Source: UBA2779 sp965232165
GTDB taxonomy: Bacteria > Spirochaetota > Spirochaetia > DSM-2461
Assembly (NCBI GenBank): GCA_965232165.1
Contig: CBDDOY010000002.1
Coordinates: forward strand, 1,054,001 to 1,118,000
Length of the DNA: 64,000 nucleotides
Reading direction: 5' to 3'
The notes beneath the pieces were generated by a model. It was given only the letters and a program-made list of their open reading frames with translations. It had not been told where the DNA came from and searched no databases. Position 1 is the first letter of the stretch. Each line of letters begins with the position of its first letter. The position numbers and the translations under genes are program-made. Below are positions 43,469 through 53,011 of this stretch, piece after piece.

Positions 43469-44955
43469 CTTCGGCCGGAGCGGCGGTCATAACGGCAGAG
43501 GCCGCCCAGGGCTCCGGCAATGATGAACACAAGTGCCATGCGACACACGAAGACATGGACAAGTCCACAATGCCGCCCACCCTGGCCAGTGTGCCCTGGA
43601 CCAACGTGAGCCGCTGGCAACTGTCCACTGGTGAGAGCTTCATTCTTGACATCGGGTAGAAGCGGCCAGTCATAACGATGCAGAGTCCGTGAAGTGGTCG
43701 GCGACCCGCCACGGTCAATGACCACGGCGATAACGACCACGGTAGGCAAGGTGCCGGAAATCCACTGTTACGGCTGACCTATGGAAACAACTGGCCAGCC
43801 GGAGAACAGCTAACTGATTCGACACCTACGACCAAATTGAGACGGTTTCATGTCGCTGAGAGGGGGTAGAAGCGGCCAATACACGCAGCGATGCACGTCC
43901 GATCTGAAGCAACGGCTGCCGTTGCCGGGCAACATGGGAACCGCCACATGGACATGGAGTTCCGACCGCCGTAGCGGCAGGACCACGGTAGGTCCATAAC
44001 CGGCGCCGCTGGCAACATGTCCACTGGTACAGTCCACGCTGACTTATGGCCGGAACGGCGGCCATAACGGCCATCAGCCGCCCAGGGCTCCGGCAATTCG
44101 ACACAAGTTAAGCGACACACGAAGAGTGGAAATCCACAATCCGCCCACCCTGGCCGTGGCCCTGGACCAAGGTGAGAAATCCACTCCGGAGCTTCATTCT
44201 TGCATCGGGTAGAAACGGCCAGCACGGACGATGCTACGTCCGGCAAGTGGTCCGTTGCCGGACCCGCCACGGTCAATCCGACCGCCGGCGATACGACCAC
44301 GGTAGGCAGTAACCGGTGCCGTAGGAAATGCCAACGTGTACGGCCGACGGCTGACCGCTGGAAACAACGGCCAGCCGGTACATCAGCCGACAGCTACCCC
44401 GGCCGAGCGGCGGTACGACCACGGCAGAGGACCGCCCTGTTACCGGCAGAGGGAATGAACCATAAGCAAATACATCGGCGAGTGGACATTTGATCTGATC
44501 CGCCCACTGGCCGTGGCCTGGACCAATCAGGGCAATGCCATGGGAACACTGACATGGACATCAGTTCCGATGCCGTAGGGCAGGCCAGCACGGCAGACGG
44601 CGATGCTCGTCCGTCAGCCTGACTTGAAGCGGTGGTCCGCTGGCCGGAGGGCCACGGTCAATCCACCGCCGGCGATACATAAACTGACCCACGGTAGGCA
44701 TAACCGGTGCCGGAAATGTAACTGTTACGGGACCTATGGAAATGCCAGCCGGCCAGTCAGTCGACGTTGCCGGACCCGCCACGGTCAATCCGACCGCCGA
44801 CGATACGACCACGGTAGGCATAACCGGTGACACGGTAACTGTTACTGGCCACGCTGGGAACAACGGCCAGCCGGCCATCAACAGCTACGACATACGACCG
44901 ATTGACACGGTTTCTGTTACTGGAGAGGGATCGGAACCATAAGCAAATACAACGG
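43428..44955. other. Scrambled repeat stretch, probable collapsed or badly resolved array
   Basis: For about 1.5 kb the sequence consists of short pieces of the 594-bp unit with many small indels, local order changes and extra bases, opening stops in all frames. Before 43428 and after about 44955 the repeats are clean. Decay by mutation would give substitutions spread over time; here substitutions are few and indels dominate, which fits a poor consensus over a long tandem array. Confidence 0.7.
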
Positions 44956-45004
44956 CGATACATTTGATCTGACGGCAACGGCTGCCGGAAATCAGGGCAA
45001 TGCC

Positions 45005-46081
45005 ATGGGAACACTGACATGGACATGGAGTTCCGATGCCGTAGGGCAGGCCAGCGTGTCCGGCGACGGCGCCGCTGGCAACATGTCCACTGGTACAGTC
45101 AGCCTGACTTCGGCCGGAGCGGCGGTCATAACGGCAGAGGCCGCCCAGGGCTCCGGCAATGATGAACACAAGTTAAGCGACACACGAAGAGTGGAAATCC
45201 ACAATCCGCCCACCCTGGCCGTGGCCCTGGACCAAGGTGAGAATAAACTGACCCACTCCGGTGAGAGCTTCATTCTTGCATCGGGTAGAAGCGGCCAGCA
45301 CGCAGACGATGCTACGTCCGTGAAGTGGTCCGTTGCCGGACCCGCCACGGTCAATCCGACCGCCGGCGATACGACCACGGTAGGCATAACCGGTGCCGGA
45401 AATGTAACTGTTACGGCCACGCTGACCTATGGAAACAACGGCCAGCCGGCCATCAGCGACAGCTACCCCGCATTCGACACCTACGACCAAATTGACACGG
45501 TTTCTGTTACTGGAGAGGGAATCGGAACCATAAGCAAATACATCGGCGATACATTTGATCTGACGGCAACGGCTGCCGGAAATCAGGGCAATGCCATGGG
45601 AACACTGACATGGACATGGAGTTCCGATGCCGTAGGGCAGGCCAGCGTGTCCGGCGACGGCGCCGCTGGCAACATGTCCACTGGTACAGTCAGCCTGACT
45701 TCGGCCGGAGCGGCGGTCATAACGGCAGAGGCCGCCCAGGGCTCCGGCAATGATGAACACAAGGCAACTGGCAGCCGGATGCTCCAAGCCTATGAACCAC
45801 CTTCAGTGACTATTGCAGACCAAGTTATTAACTTGAGTTCAAGTACAATTCTTGACATAACAGCTAATCCATTGACTGGAAGTAACTATAGAAGCATAAC
45901 CAGCTATTCTTGGCAGGTTGTCAATACCGATTCGACGGGGTTGACCATTAAATCGGGCGAGGATACGCAAACAGCAACGTTTGAAGCGACTGGAGCGGGA
46001 ACGGCAAATTTGAGAGTGACGGTTACCGATGACGGAGGAAGAGTTATTACTGATGATTTCGATATTGTGGTGAATCCATAG
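45005..46081 (+). CDS. C-terminal part of the giant repeat lipoprotein
   Basis: This frame resumes the 198-residue repeat (MGTLTWTWSSDAVGQASVSG), contains one complete and one partial unit, and ends in a unique C-terminal domain of about 100 residues (VTIADQVINLSSSTILDITANPLTG...TANLRVTVTDDGGRVITDDF), which looks PKD-like. The first Met is only the first in the frame; it is a continuation of the gene starting at 39788 and not a separate gene. Confidence 0.75.
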   Translation: MGTLTWTWSSDAVGQASVSGDGAAGNMSTGTVSLTSAGAAVITAEAAQGSGNDEHKLSDTRRVEIHNPPTLAVALDQGENKLTHSGESFILASGRSGQHADDATSVKWSVAGPATVNPTAGDTTTVGITGAGNVTVTATLTYGNNGQPAISDSYPAFDTYDQIDTVSVTGEGIGTISKYIGDTFDLTATAAGNQGNAMGTLTWTWSSDAVGQASVSGDGAAGNMSTGTVSLTSAGAAVITAEAAQGSGNDEHKATGSRMLQAYEPPSVTIADQVINLSSSTILDITANPLTGSNYRSITSYSWQVVNTDSTGLTIKSGEDTQTATFEATGAGTANLRVTVTDDGGRVITDDFDIVVNP

Positions 46082-46455
46082 TATCTGCGGTATGGCACCA
46101 AACAGGAAAAATGGCTAGAGGGTACCTCCCATCCTCGAAAAAATACAATTTTCTTGAAATTGCCTGACTCCGCATTCGATAACGTACAATCAAGTTCGCA
46201 ATTTACATAATTGAAAGAAGCCATCGAATTCTCCAGAATGGTATCAAACCATCAAAACCACAAGGAGGAAGACGACGGCTAAGAAAAATGATAATGGGAA
46301 TCTGGAAAACATGCTGCTCCAATTCATTACGGAACCGGATCCCCTTTTCAGTTTGTTGAAATGGCTGCCGGAGAAGCTTATGGAAATCGAAGCTGCGAAC
46401 AAAGTCCGTGCAAAAAAGGGTTCTCATTCAACAGGAAGGACCACACATTTCTTAA

Positions 46456-48586
46456 CCCAAGTTCACCACTAAAAAACGTAATTCCTTATAATAAATGGAG
46501 TTACTATTTTTTATTTACACTACGGATTTGGTGAGTCGTCATCCGACGGTTCAACGCCTTTCCCGACAACCCAAGCATCGCATAAATCTTCTGATGTTCT
46601 AGTTCCTGTCGGGAGTCGAGTCTCACTTCATTATTCATCAGCACTCCCTCTTCAGTCTTGGAAATGTACTCTATGGTTATCCTCTGGTGGGTAGAAAGAA
46701 CTTCTTTTATGGTCTTCCAACTCCGTGTATCTCCCCCTTTTCGTAATTTACATTCAGTCGCATGCATCAGGTGATACGCAAGGACTGATATAAACATATG
46801 CGACTGCACTCTCTCCTCCAGTTGATGAAAGTTAGGCCGAAAGCCAAGATGAGACTTCATGTCTCTAAATGAGTTTTCAATACGGCCAAGCATTATATAG
46901 AGCTCCCAAATATTTTTGTCATCCAAATCTTTTCGATTGGTTCTAAGGGTATAAGTTCCTTCACTGTTTCCTGTCTGAGTTTTCTTCTCCCATTTAATGT
47001 CAATCGCATTCAACTTTCCTGTCCGCTTGGCAGGCTCCCCAGGAATAACTGATATTTCATAAAGTTTTGCAGCCTTTGGATATTTTTCCTTAAGCCTGCC
47101 AATGCTCTGAAGAACCGAAGAATACAGTTTCATGCGGTTTTTCTTGTTTAATCCGTCACGAAGATATTGAAGTCTTTCAAGGAGGACGGTTTCGGTACGC
47201 ATAGCCATGGCCTCTTCTTTAAGACGTTTGTGCTCGCTCTTTACCAGAACCCAATGCTCATCCGAGATTGTTTTTCCGAATACTTCAATCTTGGCACCTG
47301 TTTTCTTGTCCTCCATGACCAGATTCATCTCTTGCGATGGCTCAAGCTCCAAAGGACTTTTCCCTCTGTGAACCACAAGGTAGGTACATTTTCGCTTTTT
47401 AAGCCATTCGATATTCTCTTTTGTGGCAATCCCGGCATCCATTACGACAGTTGCCCCGACTTTTAGGCCCGCGTTGGCTTCCAAATCTAAAATCGTGGCC
47501 TGAAAAGTCTTGGATTCGCACTGGTTCCCCGGATGGAACTTGCTATACTTGGGAAATCCATCCGCATCGACAACCAACCCCAGGGTAGCCAATTTGCAGT
47601 CACTGCGCTTTTCTTTCGAGCGACCATAAGATGCCTTTGGGTTCTTTTTGCACTGACCCTCAAAGTAGGTGTTCGTTAAATCGTAAAGTACAATGCTTTC
47701 GTCGAGGGAGAATAAATCTTGTTCTTTACAAGCCAAATGCTTCTCCAGCTCGTCCTTACAGCGGTAGAGAACATCGGCAGCCCTGTAGTACGCATTCAGG
47801 GAGGACGAATGGGGTAAGCCGCACAGCTCAAAAAGAGCAGAATGTTTTTCCGCCCACTGCCTGGTAAATCGCTCGCTGGCTGGTTTGATCATTCTACCGA
47901 CGATTAGAGCTTCAAGTAAGGGGATCGTTCCCTTAGGCACACCGCATTTCCTTAGAACTCTGTCCATTTCCAACTCTTTCCATTGCTGATGACAGACGTA
48001 CTCAGGGCCTAGGCTTCTGACTTTCTTTGTTTCAAGGCTGTTAACATCGACCGCTACAAAATTGGCTTGCGCTTGAGCTTTTAGTTGTGCGTCTTTTGCC
48101 CGCTTGGTGAAAATGCGGTCTGATACCTGCTGTGCGATTTTCTCAATGTCTTCATCCAAGTCGAATAATTCTCTGTTTCCTGAAAGAATATTTTCAATTC
48201 TTCTTGCCAGAGCCTTGTATTGAGAAGAATCAATATCCAGTTTCCCAAGGTTGAGAATAATCCGCTGTCGGGGGCCTTTATCAGTGCGGATATTTTCTAC
48301 AAGATTGAGGTAGGTGTACTGTTTTTTCGTTTTACCGTTGGCAACTTTTATTGATCTTATATACATACCACTAAGATACACCACAGCCACAAAAGAGGCA
48401 AGCGAAAAATAAAGTGTTAGGCACTACATTTTGATTTGAGGTGATTTGAGGTCCCCAAAAAGCGGAATCCCTAAATATTCTATGGTATTTATGAGGTTTT
48501 GGGAAATATTTAAGCCTTTTTTTGAAGTAATTCGTTTTCTTGGTCGTTAAAAAAATATTTAGCAGGTGTATTTTGGTGAACTTGGG
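46456..48586 (-). mobile_element. IS1634-family insertion sequence with TTAA duplication
   Basis: 2,131 bp with termini CCCAAGTTCACCA and TGGTGAACTTGGG. TTAA is present on both sides (46452-46455 and 48587-48590). It interrupts the IS256-C transposase; its removal with one TTAA gives the continuous frame HFLRIRPRRFD. A relic of another copy is at 17716-18141. Confidence 0.9.
46504..48366 (-). CDS. IS1634-family transposase
   Basis: About 620 aa, starting MYIRSIKVANGKTKKQYTYL. DDE features of the IS4/IS1634 group are YDLTNTYFEGQCKKN (first Asp), VVMDAGIATKENIEWL (second Asp) and the YREK-like IMLGRIENSFRDMKSHLG (Glu). The C-terminus includes QSHMFISVLAYHLMH. No frame breaks are visible, so it may be active. 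I chose the Met at 48366 because the same start is kept in the remnant at 17.7 kb. Confidence 0.93.
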   Translation of the reverse strand: MYIRSIKVANGKTKKQYTYLNLVENIRTDKGPRQRIILNLGKLDIDSSQYKALARRIENILSGNRELFDLDEDIEKIAQQVSDRIFTKRAKDAQLKAQAQANFVAVDVNSLETKKVRSLGPEYVCHQQWKELEMDRVLRKCGVPKGTIPLLEALIVGRMIKPASERFTRQWAEKHSALFELCGLPHSSSLNAYYRAADVLYRCKDELEKHLACKEQDLFSLDESIVLYDLTNTYFEGQCKKNPKASYGRSKEKRSDCKLATLGLVVDADGFPKYSKFHPGNQCESKTFQATILDLEANAGLKVGATVVMDAGIATKENIEWLKKRKCTYLVVHRGKSPLELEPSQEMNLVMEDKKTGAKIEVFGKTISDEHWVLVKSEHKRLKEEAMAMRTETVLLERLQYLRDGLNKKNRMKLYSSVLQSIGRLKEKYPKAAKLYEISVIPGEPAKRTGKLNAIDIKWEKKTQTGNSEGTYTLRTNRKDLDDKNIWELYIMLGRIENSFRDMKSHLGFRPNFHQLEERVQSHMFISVLAYHLMHATECKLRKGGDTRSWKTIKEVLSTHQRITIEYISKTEEGVLMNNEVRLDSRQELEHQKIYAMLGLSGKALNRRMTTHQIRSVNKK

Positions 48587-49078
48587 TTAAGGATTAGACC
48601 TCGCCGTTTCGATACCCGGTTAGGAACGTTGTATTTACTGGTCCCTAAGCTGAGAAAAGGCGGGTATATTCCTTTCTTTGTCACTGAAAAGAAGAGATCC
48701 GGACAGGCTCTGATTCAGGCAGTTCAAGAAGCGTTCATCAACGGGGTTTCGACCAGGAAGATTGAAAAGCTCGCCATGAGTCCGGGGATCGAAAATATAT
48801 CAGCCAGTCAGGTATCCGAGATTAACAAAAGGCTTGATGAACAGGCAGATGAATTCCGCTGCCGTACACTCGATTCCGAATATCCTGTCATCTGGGTAGA
48901 CGCACTGTATGAAAAGATACGCGAAACCGGGAGAGTTCGGAATATGGCAGTCATGGTCGTTTCCGGTGTTAATTCACAAGGACATAAAGATATCCTTGCA
49001 GTAGAACCTATGCCGGAAGAAGCTGAATCTACTTAGGGCTTGCTTAAAAAGTATTTTTGACTCTGAATACCAGTATAA

Positions 49079-50481
49079 TGAGTTATTGTCAATAGTTGTG
49101 GATGAGAAAATTTCAAATCCTTCATTTTTTTCACGCGGCCTCTTCCTTGAAGACTCCATCTTTACAAAACACACCCTCAATAACCCTGGGGATCAGCTTG
49201 TATCCACGTAGCTTTCGCCAGTTCTTTTCAGCCTCCAGGCAGAGCTTCCAAACCATACTTAATGTTGCCGCCCTTGAACCACAGCCCCTGGTTCTCTTCG
49301 TTCTAAGGCGGACAGTAGCAAAGGTTGACTCAATCGGGTTGGTCGTCCTGATGTGAGTCCAGTGCATCGCCGGAAATTTGTAGAACGTGAACAGCTTCTC
49401 CCTGTCCTTTTCCAGACACTGGGCGGCCCTGGGGTACTTAGCCTGAAAAGAATCAATGAATAAGTCATAGGCTTTAAGAGCATTCTGCCCGGTATCTGCC
49501 ATATACATTTCATGAATCATTGACTTGGCCTTGCCCTGGAGATTCCTGGGCATTTTGTTTAACACATTCGCTGTTTTGTGCACCCAGCAACGCTGTTTTT
49601 TTGTTTCTGGAAAGATTTCATCCAGGGCATTCCAGAAACCCAGTGCACCATCCCCAATGGCCAGCCTGGGGGCGGCGGTGAGACCCCGGGCTTTCAGTTG
49701 GAGCAGTATCTCCCTCCAGCTTTGTGAGCTTTCCCTGTATCCGTCACTGACCGCTAGAAGTTCCTTCTTCCCATCCCTGTCAGCTCCCATGATTACAAGA
49801 ATGCAGCTCCTTTGATCATCAAGCCTCACATTGAAGCAGATGCCGTCCACCCAGATGCAGGCGTATTCCTTAGCTTTCAAATCACGTTTCTCCCACTGAA
49901 GAAACTCATCTTCCCAGAACCTTTTCAAGCGGACTATGTTCGTCGCCGACAGTCCGGCAATACCTTCACCCAGAATCGAGGCAAGAGCCGTCTGGAAAGC
50001 GGATGTGGACACACCGCTGAGGTACAGCGCCGGAACAAGGTTGTCGATACTGGGAGTTCTGCGCATATAGGCTGGCAGTATGGCACTGGTGAAGCGATCC
50101 TCTCGCCTGCTCTTTAATTTCCTGTCATCCACTCCTGGAACCTTGATTTGCATTTGACCAGCCCCTGTCACAATTTTTCGCTGGGCGTGGTAGCCATTGC
50201 GTACAGCCTTGCGCTGATTATTCTGATCACGCTCATGTTCATGGGCATTGATGTAGTCTTCCATTTCTAACTCCAGGGCATGAATAAGCATCTTTCTGGC
50301 TCCCTCCCGCAAAACCTGATCCAAAACCGATTCTGTTTCGCTTTTCAGCACTTCCGAATCATTTCCGTTTGTTGTAAACTCTTCCATAGAGCATCTCCTT
50401 TCTGTTTGGCTTTGTTACCAATTATTTTACAGAAGGATTTGCTCTTTTTTTACCCCATCCACAACTTTTGATTATATCTCA
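49079..50481 (-). mobile_element. IS256-D insertion sequence
   Basis: Imperfect inverted ends share AGTTGTGGATG (left, 49094-49104) and CATCCACAACT (right, from 50456), with similarity extending outward to TGAG/CTCA. It contains one intact transposase. A remnant of the same family is at 33208-33329. I could not identify the target duplication; the flanks are short remains of unit A. Confidence 0.7.
49131..50387 (-). CDS. IS256-D transposase (mutator family)
   Basis: 418 aa. Mutator landmarks: ALELEMEDYINAHEHERD, the DDE Asp in IWVDGICFNVRLDDQRS and LAIGDGALGFWNALDEIFPE, CWVHKTANVLNKMPR, and the C-terminal TTNPIESTFATVRLRTKRTRG with the catalytic Glu. It is uninterrupted and appears functional. 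Its sequence differs from the IS256-C transposase, so these are two subfamilies. Confidence 0.95.
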   Translation of the reverse strand: MEEFTTNGNDSEVLKSETESVLDQVLREGARKMLIHALELEMEDYINAHEHERDQNNQRKAVRNGYHAQRKIVTGAGQMQIKVPGVDDRKLKSRREDRFTSAILPAYMRRTPSIDNLVPALYLSGVSTSAFQTALASILGEGIAGLSATNIVRLKRFWEDEFLQWEKRDLKAKEYACIWVDGICFNVRLDDQRSCILVIMGADRDGKKELLAVSDGYRESSQSWREILLQLKARGLTAAPRLAIGDGALGFWNALDEIFPETKKQRCWVHKTANVLNKMPRNLQGKAKSMIHEMYMADTGQNALKAYDLFIDSFQAKYPRAAQCLEKDREKLFTFYKFPAMHWTHIRTTNPIESTFATVRLRTKRTRGCGSRAATLSMVWKLCLEAEKNWRKLRGYKLIPRVIEGVFCKDGVFKEEAA

Positions 50482-50554
50482 GCTCTAAAGCATTTGTAAC
50501 TGGCTTTTACCTTGAAAATCCATAGATTATGACTTTTTAAGCAAGCCCTACTTA

Positions 50555-52135
50555 GGGCTTGCTTAAAAAGTCATCACGCCACCTTCTTCCTACGGATTTT
50601 ATAGGTTTCCTTAATCGCGCTTATCTCATCTTCTGCCATTTTATCCAAGTTCATAACGATGGCCGTGATTTGTATCTCACATTCACTGGTAACTGCCAAC
50701 TTCGCTTTTATCTTACCCATCCCATATCGTCTTTTACCAACACCGAATCGTCCTTCTATTGCAATTCGATCAACATAATCCTGATTTCTTATTTTCTTTT
50801 CCCGCAACAGCTCCTTACGATTTTTGTCGGTTTCCTTTTTGGGGCGTCCAAGTGGTTTTCCCGATAACCGGCAATGGTATGTATCACGACATAAGTTCCG
50901 GTTATCCCTTATAAGATAAATCTTGTCCGCATGAACCGACTCGGGATAACAGCCATATCTTTTCTTATACAATTCTATCTGAGTCTTAAGTTCCGACGAT
51001 TCATTGTAATTGTCCCATGAGAGTCGATCTATGAAGCAGAATCCATCAATCAGACTTACAGAAATCTTAGCGCCGAATTCTACGGGAGTTCCCGCTTTGC
51101 CTCTTACAATTGGCCTCACATGAGGCTGATTTATGCTGACTATACGATTATCACACCTTTGAAGATGGTTGTTCCACATTTCGTGCTGTCGGTTGTAGAG
51201 TTCTTCAATAACATGGAGCTGACGCCATACGTCGGGACTGATTTTATCGTGTTCGGCATAACCCAGAAGACATTTGATGTACTTCAGATCTCGCTTAAGG
51301 TACTGCAGCTGCTTCCTGACGGCACTTCGTCCTGCCTTCATCCCCGGTTTCCGTTTCTTGACATATTCAAGAAAATCCCGATGACCATTCCGGCGGCAGT
51401 CCCGAGGTTTCTTAATCCCTTGTGCTTTTACGGCTATATACAGTTTGTCAATGATCTTCCCGCATTTTTCTCGGCCTTCATTGAGCAGTGAGACATCAGT
51501 CGGATAACGAATATCTGCGGGACAGCATGTGGCGTCAATAATGAGCTTCCCTCTGTTCTCTACTTCATTTTCTTCTGTTTTCTTGCTGTCTTGCGGCGTT
51601 TTTTTTAAGATCATCCTGATATTCCCGAAAGAGAATTTCATTTAGTTTACCAAGAAGAACACCGCTGCAGCGAGCACGAAAGGAAGGAAGCAGAGAAGCG
51701 GAAAAAGGCGCCTCATCAGAGTATCTTTCGTAACCGAGAAAATACTGCAGGTAAGGATTCTCCCTTACCTGCTCAACTAATTCCCTGTCAGAAACTTGAA
51801 GTTTTTCTTTTATCAGAAGGGCTCCTGAAGCTTCCCTTATATTTTTCGCGGGGCTCCCTCATCCGGAGAAAAATGCTTGCCGTATTCTGATTCAAGCTCA
51901 TGCCAGGGGATTTTGTTACTTAACACCGCCCATCGATTATCGGCGTTAAGGTGTCCTCCAAACGGAAGATAGAAATCGAACAGTTTCTGTTGATTTGACT
52001 CCATATACTTATACATTGTTCTCTCCCAAGTGCAAGGGTTTCAGTACAATCTAAAGATTATGCTTGCACCTGAGACTATTCTACTAGAAGTTAATTCTTT
52101 TGTAAATCTATAGTTACTACTTTTTAAGCAAGCCC
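50555..52135 (-). mobile_element. IS5-family unit B with TACTTA duplication
   Basis: 1,581 bp with termini GGGCTTGCTTAAAAAGT and inverted copy (52119-52135). TACTTA flanks both sides (50549-50554 shared with unit A, and 52136-52141). If the outermost A/T belong to the element, the duplication is ACTT (4 bp). The transposase carries two frame breaks. Confidence 0.85.
50574..52004 (-). pseudogene. IS5-family transposase, two frame breaks
   Basis: The reading starts at about 52004 (MESNQQKLFDFYLPFGGHLN), shifts near 51855 into REASGALLIKEKLQVSDREL and VRENPYLQYFLGY, and shifts again at a run of eight A (51599-51606) into the frame ending at 50574 (GKLIIDATCCPADIRYPTDV, then LPPF-like and GRFGVGKRRYGMGKIKAKL). 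The third part is open for 355 codons. The A8 shift is in the +1 direction, so it does not fit a simple -1 slippery heptamer; transcriptional slippage or a sequencing error could restore the protein. The DDE motif is DATCCPAD. Confidence 0.85.
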
Positions 52136-52525
52136 TACTTATGTCGGGCTGTTCAGGTCTCTAAAGGCGAGAGGATTCAGGAAAGCCTGGTTATGCGTCT
52201 CTGATGCTCATCCTGGTCTTCAGGAAGCTATTCGTAAAGAACTCATCGGATGTTCCCGGCAGCGGTGCAAGATCCATTTCATGAGGAATATCCTCTCCCA
52301 TGTACCGGCTCGTGATAAGAAGTATCTGGCAGGCCGCATTAAACAGATATGGAATCAGCCGGATTCACATTCAGCCCGTGAATATGCCAATAGAATTATA
52401 GACGAATTTGAGGAGCAGTTTCCCAAATCGATGAACTGCCTGGAGGAGGGACTTGAAAACTCTGTCCAATTCTTTGAATTCTCGGAAATAGACAGTAGAA
52501 AGACATCATCAGCCAATCAATTAGA

Positions 52526-52688
52526 GGGCGCCTCTAAAAAACCCCATTTAGTTCTTGACTCGAACTTTTCCGCCGCTACTGCGTTGTCAAAATACTCAAC
52601 TAAGCCCAGCTACGCTCCGTTTTTGCCGCCTTGTATCGACAAAAATATTTCTTCGTCAATTTCCTAAAGCCGTTTTTTAGAGGTGCCC
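52526..52688. mobile_element. MITE-1, copy 4 (163 bp) with TAGA target duplication
   Basis: GGGCGCCTCTAAAAAAC and GTTTTTTAGAGGTGCCC are the inverted ends. TAGA occurs at 52522-52525 and 52689-52692. Excision with one TAGA rejoins NQLE-RLNREIRRR of the IS256-C transposase, which fixes the insertion point exactly. Confidence 0.95.
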
Positions 52689-53011
52689 TAGAGCGGCTGA
52701 ATCGAGAAATCCGCCGGAGGTCCCGGGTCGTTGGAATATTTCCCAGTATTGAATCATATCTCAGATTAATCTGTTGCTATTTGATAGAATACTCTGAAGA
52801 CTGGGCTTCTGGGAAACGGTATATTAGTGAAAAAGCGATAGATGAACAAAGACTTAAATTGGAACAGGCTGCCTGATGGAAGAATTCGATGGCTTTTTGA
52901 AAGAAAATTGCGAACTATACTGGACACTATCCTGTTCGCTCAGATGAAATTCATGATCGTTACAAATTCTGAAAAAACTCATTGTCGATATTTCTTGCAT
53001 CTCAGCAGTTT

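Larger units (their letters stand above)
49036..50548 (-). mobile_element. IS5-type unit A hosting an IS256-D element
   Basis: Termini GGGCTTGCTTAAAAAGT and its inverted copy at 50532-50548 are the same as those of unit B. TACTTA precedes (49030-49035) and follows (50549-50554). The interior is almost wholly an IS256-type element (about 49079-50481) with only about 110 bp of IS5-type sequence left, so A looks like a small derivative (MITE-like) that received an IS256-D insertion. Confidence 0.75.
46275..52876 (+). pseudogene. IS256-family (mutator) transposase in four pieces
   Basis: The segments are 46275-46455, 48591-49035, 52142-52525 and 52693-52876. Joined, they read LMEIEAANKVRAKKG...RTTHFLRIRPRRFDTRLGTLYLLVPKLRKGG... 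to VGIFPSIESYLRL and LEQAA, a canonical mutator transposase. The DDE region is split: DALYEKIRETG is in piece two. Every junction restores the reading frame when one copy of each target duplication is removed. The natural start is missing: after AAGGAGG (46262-46268) the frame begins ACG GCT AAG without ATG. Confidence 0.9.
46193..52916 (+). mobile_element. IS256-family element (C) containing nested insertions
   Basis: The left end AGTTCGCAATTT...GAAGCCATCGAATTCT (about 46193-46233) and right end AGAATTCGATGGCTTTTTGA...CGAACT (52880-52916) are inverted repeats. Between them lies one IS256-type transposase gene split by an IS1634-type element, two IS5-type units and a MITE. Subtracting these with one copy of each target duplication leaves about 1,316 bp, the normal size of an IS256-family element. 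Confidence 0.8.

Noticed and set aside
41473..45787. Several long minus-strand ORFs in the 594-bp repeats
   Set aside because: They recur in register with the plus-strand repeat and have no RBS or domain; they are antisense shadows of a G/C-rich coding repeat.
51590..51620. Programmed -1 frameshift in the IS5-type transposase
   Set aside because: The A8 run looks slippery, but the downstream frame is +1 relative to upstream, and a second break exists at about 51855. Degeneration or sequencing error fits better.
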